A DNA stretch of 9,292 bases from DATBED01 sp035480695 (GTDB lineage: Bacteria; Patescibacteriota; Saccharimonadia; Saccharimonadales; UBA4665): the NCBI GenBank assembly GCA_035480695.1, contig DATIHM010000025.1:1-9292 (forward strand). Reading direction: 5' to 3'. The position numbers and the translations under genes are program-made. Below the pieces are notes generated by a model. It ran no database searches and was not told where the DNA came from. It worked only from the letters and a program-made list of their open reading frames with translations. This document shows, piece after piece, positions 6,378 to 9,292 of this stretch. Numbering within the stretch: the first letter of the stretch is position 1; every line of letters starts with the position of its first letter.

Positions 6378-6673
6378 TGAAACTTGACCGTGAGAAAATC
6401 AAGTCCGGCCTGCTTGACGGCCTGCAGAAACTCAGCCGTTTCAGGGTAGTCATCGGCCTGCTGCTGGTGCTGGGGATTTACGGGTTCCTGATATGGCGGA
6501 TTGAAAGCCTCAACAGCGTCCAGCCGTCGCCTGATGCCGTGCTCGCCAAAAATAACCCTCTGCGCTCGGCGCACATCGACACTAAGGTCGTGCAGCAGCT
6601 CGAATCACTACGTGACAACAGCGTGAATGTCAAAACGATTTTCGACCAAGAGCGCCAGAATCCCTTCCAATAG
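6377..6673 (+). CDS. Small single-pass membrane protein ending the pilMNO operon, possible PilP/GspC-type substitute
   Basis: I do not recognise a named family for these 98 residues. A basic, amphipathic N-terminus (MKLDREKIKSGLLDGLQKL) precedes one membrane helix (about 22-41, VVIGLLLVLGIYGFLIW). Then comes a short exported part with a helical IDTKVVQQLESLRDNSVNV region and a C-terminal ERQNPFQ. The start shares one base with the pilO stop (TAATG) and has a near-perfect Shine-Dalgarno site, so it is surely expressed with pilMNO. Its position matches that of pilP in diderm operons. The terminal NPF recalls the RxDPF-like motifs near the N-termini of PilP/GspC-type proteins, though no PilP beta-domain or lipobox is present. 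A role contacting PilN/PilO is inference. The gene ends 1 nt from the stop of the convergent gene, with no terminator between. Confidence 0.82.
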   Translation: MKLDREKIKSGLLDGLQKLSRFRVVIGLLLVLGIYGFLIWRIESLNSVQPSPDAVLAKNNPLRSAHIDTKVVQQLESLRDNSVNVKTIFDQERQNPFQ

Positions 6674-6674
6674 C

Positions 6675-7535
6675 CTATGCGTTAACGTTGACTCCTTGGT
6701 CGCTGGAGTCGCTCGGATAATCAATCTGTGAGGTCGGTGGTGGCTGTGGCGGTTCTTCAGCGGGCGGTTCAGGCATCGGCTGGAACGCACCGTAGCCAGG
6801 GTCACCGGCCTGCATCTGGGGCGCTGGTGACGTGGAGTCTGTGGGCTGGGCAGGTCCTGGCCCCGGACCCGGTTGGGCTGCCGGCGGCTGCGGATACGAA
6901 CCTTCTCCCCGATAGTTACGCTGGTAGTCCTCGTTGGCTCGACGGTTCTGTTCGAAGTTTTCGCGCGCCGCCAAAACCTGCTGGGCGTAATAATTCGGGT
7001 TCGGGCAATAGGTGAAAACGAATTTGCTGCGTTCGCCGGCCGTTTCCACGCGCAGCAATCCGTAATTGAAGAGGTGTGTCAGGATTCCGTTCTGCTCGGC
7101 CGTGACATCTTCAAGGTTGCCGAGACTAAGCTGCGACGACTCACGATGGAACAGGCTGACTTGTGTAATCTGTGTGACGCTGTCGGTGGTCAATACCCAG
7201 GAATTTCCCCAGTAAACCTTGGTCGATATAAAGGTGAACGCCAGGCTGACTAAGGCGACCAGGATAAACAGGGCTGCTCCGACTTCGGTAGTCGCTGAAC
7301 TGCTGCCGTCCGCACTATGGAACAGGTTGGGCGCCACCACAAAAGCCAGTACGGCTGCCACGACCAGCAACACTCCGGTGGCTGCGTAAATCCCGATGAT
7401 GCCGATGGGATGGCGTTTGATTTCGCAAATCTGCCGCTCGCCCGGTTGGGTCACCGTTAATGCGTTACCGACCTTGGTGTGCGAGTCATACTGCTCGGGC
7501 TCGGCTGGGGCCGGCGCGCTCTCTTGCGGATCCAT
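6675..7535 (-). CDS. Two-pass membrane protein with bacterial PH-like (YdbS-type) domain and proline-rich tail
   Basis: Specific function is unknown. The 286 residues show an acidic, Pro-rich N-terminus, GERQICEIKRHPIGII (32-47) typical of bacterial PH-2 membrane proteins, membrane helices at about 44-68 and 86-106, and a PH-like domain (about 107-185). In that domain WVLTTDSVTQITQVSLFHR and LSLGNLEDVTAEQNGIL are the recognisable stretches, followed by a YGLLRVETAG strand. Residues 205-286 form a disordered tail rich in Pro, Gln, Gly and Ser, including GPGPGPAQP. Basic residues flanking the helices predict both ends in the cytoplasm. The gene starts 14 nt after ruvB, and a perfect TATAAT 6 nt before ATG 7535 suggests a leaderless transcript. 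It is last in the minus-strand group, with its TAG 1 nt from the stop of the convergent 98-aa gene. Confidence 0.85.
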   Translation of the reverse strand: MDPQESAPAPAEPEQYDSHTKVGNALTVTQPGERQICEIKRHPIGIIGIYAATGVLLVVAAVLAFVVAPNLFHSADGSSSATTEVGAALFILVALVSLAFTFISTKVYWGNSWVLTTDSVTQITQVSLFHRESSQLSLGNLEDVTAEQNGILTHLFNYGLLRVETAGERSKFVFTYCPNPNYYAQQVLAARENFEQNRRANEDYQRNYRGEGSYPQPPAAQPGPGPGPAQPTDSTSPAPQMQAGDPGYGAFQPMPEPPAEEPPQPPPTSQIDYPSDSSDQGVNVNA

Positions 7536-7541
7536 GGCTAC

Positions 7542-7547
7542 ATTATA
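7542..7547 (-). promoter_or_regulatory. -10 element for a leaderless transcript of the PH-domain gene
   Basis: On the minus strand a perfect TATAAT ends 6 nt before the ATG at 7535, so the expected start is the A of the ATG. No -35 box is seen upstream within ruvB, and the only Shine-Dalgarno-like bases (AAGG) lie 12 nt from the start. Co-transcription from ruvB is the alternative. Confidence 0.5.
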
Positions 7548-7549
7548 CC

Positions 7550-8584
7550 TTACAACAGCGACGCCTGCGGACTGTCTTTGCCGGGGCGCTTGCCGAGGTG
7601 GCGGTAGGATTTGGCGGTGGCTTTGCGGCCGCGCGGGGTGCGCTCCAGCAGGCCGATTTGCATTAAATATGGTTCGTAGAAGTCCTCAATGGTGCCGCGT
7701 TCTTCAGCCGTGATTGCACTGAGTGTCTCCACGCCGACCGGTCCGCCGTCATAATTCTCTATGATGGCCGATAGCAGCATGCGGTCGGCGGCGTCAAGGC
7801 CGAGGTCGTCTATCTCAAGCAGTTCCAACGCTTGATGACTGATTTTTGTATCGATTATGCCGTCGCCGTTGACATCAGCGTAATCGCGCACCCGTTTAAG
7901 CAACCGGTTGGAAATGCGTGGCGTCAGACGCGAGCGCTTGGCTAGCTCGGCCGCGGCCTGCTTATCAATCTTTACACCGAGGATTTTGGCTGCGCGCAGG
8001 ATAATCTTTTCGATTTCATCTGTCGTATAGAAATTCAGGCGGTGGATCATGCCGAAGCGGTCGCGCAGCGGCGCTGCCAGCGATCCAGTCCGTGTCGTCG
8101 CCCCGATAATCGTAAACTGCGGCAGGTCGAGCCGCAGGCTGCGCGCCGACGGGCCCTTCCCCAACATGATGTCGAGCTTGAAATCTTCCATGGCGCTGTA
8201 CAGCACTTCCTCAACCGTACGGTTCAGGCGGTGGATTTCATCGATGAACAGGATGTCGCCATCGCCCAGGTTGGTCAGCAAGCTGGCTAGGTCGCCGGCC
8301 CGTTCAATCGCCGGCCCGCTGGTTACGCGTATCTGCGCGCCCATCTCGTGCGCAATCACGTTCGCCATGGTCGTCTTGCCCAAGCCTGGCGGCCCGTGCA
8401 GCAGCACGTGGTCAAGCGGTTCACTACGCTTTTTGGCCGCGTCAATCGCTAACTTAATATTCTGTTTTAATTTCTCTTGGCCGACGTAGTTAGCAAAATC
8501 CTTCGGCCGCAGCGTGACTTCGATTTCTTCTTCCTGCTCACTCTCTTCGCCGTGCAGGCTGGTATCGATAATCCTATCAATCAT
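7550..8584 (-). CDS. ruvB: Holliday junction branch-migration DNA helicase RuvB
   Basis: RuvB is the hexameric AAA+ motor that, loaded by RuvA, drives branch migration of Holliday junctions during recombinational repair. The 344 residues are full length. Visible are the N-terminal LRPKDFANYVGQ (25-36), Walker A GPPGLGKTT (64-72), Walker B ILFIDEIHRL (111-120), sensor 1 GATTRTG (161-167), arginine finger in APLRDRF (Arg174), sensor 2 TPRISNRLLKRVRDYA (221-236), and the C-terminal winged-helix region with VGVETLSA and RTPRGRKAT. One deviation is Leu220 before TPRI, where most RuvB proteins have Gly. No ruvA or ruvC is adjacent. ATG 8584 gives the usual N-terminus; it has no Shine-Dalgarno site but a TATAAT 8 nt upstream. 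The aldo/keto reductase gene ends 25 nt upstream on the same strand. Confidence 0.98.
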   Translation of the reverse strand: MIDRIIDTSLHGEESEQEEEIEVTLRPKDFANYVGQEKLKQNIKLAIDAAKKRSEPLDHVLLHGPPGLGKTTMANVIAHEMGAQIRVTSGPAIERAGDLASLLTNLGDGDILFIDEIHRLNRTVEEVLYSAMEDFKLDIMLGKGPSARSLRLDLPQFTIIGATTRTGSLAAPLRDRFGMIHRLNFYTTDEIEKIILRAAKILGVKIDKQAAAELAKRSRLTPRISNRLLKRVRDYADVNGDGIIDTKISHQALELLEIDDLGLDAADRMLLSAIIENYDGGPVGVETLSAITAEERGTIEDFYEPYLMQIGLLERTPRGRKATAKSYRHLGKRPGKDSPQASLL

Positions 8585-8592
8585 ATAAGACC

Positions 8593-8598
8593 ATTATA
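8593..8598 (-). promoter_or_regulatory. -10 element for a near-leaderless ruvB transcript
   Basis: A perfect minus-strand TATAAT lies in the 25-nt gap after the reductase stop and ends 8 nt before the ruvB ATG. The expected transcript would carry a leader of only about 0-2 nt. There is no Shine-Dalgarno site in the gap and no clear -35 box. Confidence 0.55.
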
Positions 8599-8609
8599 CT
8601 GGAAAACGG

Positions 8610-9292
8610 TCAGGGGACGTGGACGGGGCTCCAGCAGAAGCGGCGGTCGAGGTCTTCCTTGGCCAGGATCTCCATGTCGTCTCCATCGAGTTTGAAATCA
8701 AAAATCTCAAAATTCTCTTTGATTCTGTCTGGCGTGACTGATTTGGGAATCACTACCAGGCCTTGCTCGACCAAAAAGCGCAGCATGACCTGGGCGTATG
8801 TCTTGCCGTGTTTCTGGGCTATTTCGGAAACGACCTCATTATCCATGATATTGCCGCGCGCCAAGGGCGAGTAGGCCTCAACGGTTATTCCCTGTTCTTG
8901 GCAATACTTAACAAGTTCAGGCTGTTGCAAAAAGACATGCAGCTCAACCTGGTTCACGGCAGGCAGCACATTGGCGTAATGCTGCATCTCTTCGAGGTGC
9001 CGAATCATGTAGTTGCTGACCCCGATTGACTTGGCTTGGCCGGCTGCCTGGATTTCTTCAAGTGCGAGCCAGCTTTTTTTACGAAGCAACGAAACAGGAA
9101 AATGCAAAAGTAGCAAGTCGACATAGTCGGTCTGAAGATTCTTGAGCGATTCGGCAAAGGTGTCTTTTGCGCGGTGGTAGCCGAAATGTTCGACAGCGAT
9201 TTTTGTGGTGATGAAAAGCTCCTCGCGCTTCAGGCCTGATTTGCGCCAGGCCTCGCCCAACATGCGCTCGTTGCCATACGCCTGAGCCGTAT
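8610..9292 (-). CDS. Aldo/keto reductase, AKR5-like, N-terminus cut by window edge
   Basis: This NAD(P)H-dependent carbonyl reductase is related to 2,5-diketo-D-gluconate reductases; its substrate cannot be told from sequence. The frame stays open to the window edge. The last whole codons there give TAQAYGNE, the C-terminal part of the family motif D-T-A-x-x-Y-G-N-E, so the start lies outside and the Met at 9263 is internal. Catalytic Tyr (in AYGNE), Lys (in ITTKI) and His (in LLLLHFP) are present; the catalytic Asp should be just off the edge. Further signatures are IGVSNY, NQVELH, VEAYSPLARG and the cofactor-binding IPKSVTPDRIKEN. The C-terminus RFCWSPVHVP is normal. About 227 of the usual 270-280 residues are visible. 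It is probably a general aldehyde detoxifying or redox enzyme and has no obvious link to ruvB beyond shared strand. Confidence 0.95.
   Translation of the reverse strand, partial: TAQAYGNERMLGEAWRKSGLKREELFITTKIAVEHFGYHRAKDTFAESLKNLQTDYVDLLLLHFPVSLLRKKSWLALEEIQAAGQAKSIGVSNYMIRHLEEMQHYANVLPAVNQVELHVFLQQPELVKYCQEQGITVEAYSPLARGNIMDNEVVSEIAQKHGKTYAQVMLRFLVEQGLVVIPKSVTPDRIKENFEIFDFKLDGDDMEILAKEDLDRRFCWSPVHVP

Noticed and set aside
7850..7880. EF-hand/dockerin-like D-x-N-G-D-G-x-x-D sequence in the minus-strand protein
   Set aside because: It lies in RuvB after the sensor-2 helix, where the family normally has a similar acidic, Gly-containing loop; there is no second EF-hand and no structural reason to expect calcium binding.
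8049..8489. Open frame of 146 codons on the plus strand inside ruvB
   Set aside because: It is antisense to the conserved AAA+ core of ruvB, Ser/Arg/Pro-rich in the manner of shadow frames, and has no start signals.

Overview
The window looks like chromosomal DNA from a reduced-genome, monoderm member of the Candidate Phyla Radiation, most likely Candidatus Saccharibacteria (TM7) or a close Patescibacteria lineage. This is inferred from gene content and protein style, not from a marker gene. There is a compact type IV pilus locus with PilM, PilN and PilO but no PilP or PilQ secretin in view, gene overlaps of 1-14 nt, and TGA, TAA and TAG all used as stops, so the genetic code is standard and not the TGA-Gly code of Gracilibacteria/Absconditabacteria. 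No rRNA, tRNA, insertion sequence, CRISPR array or phage gene is visible.

Positions 1-6673 (+ strand) form a type IV pilus cluster. It holds the 3' end of pilC (platform protein), then a free-standing major-pilin-like gene with its own strong promoter, long AU-rich leader, strong Shine-Dalgarno site and hairpin terminator. Next is a three-gene minor-pilin operon (PilV/GspI-like, PilW/GspJ-like and PilX/GspK-like). The third protein is unusual: a pilin-like N-terminal segment carries a large exported domain with about ten copies of a short Leu-Ser-Asn-Ser-type motif, suggestive of a beta-solenoid. Last comes a pilM-pilN-pilO operon with ATGA overlaps, ending in a 98-residue single-pass membrane protein that may replace PilP. 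Together these encode the inner-membrane platform, the filament subunit and a probable tip-initiation complex.

Positions 6675-9292 (- strand) run convergently and meet the pilus operon with a 1-nt gap. In transcription order they are an aldo/keto reductase (5' end cut by the window), ruvB (Holliday-junction branch-migration ATPase) and a two-pass membrane protein with a bacterial PH-like domain and a proline-rich tail. Both ruvB and the PH-domain gene have a perfect TATAAT 6-8 nt upstream of ATG and no good Shine-Dalgarno site, which suggests leaderless transcripts.

The items most worth following up are the motif-repeat GspK/PilX-like protein as a candidate tip adhesin, paired cysteines in several exported pilus domains, the 98-aa possible PilP substitute, and the leaderless promoters. 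No intergenic stretch exceeds about 220 bases.
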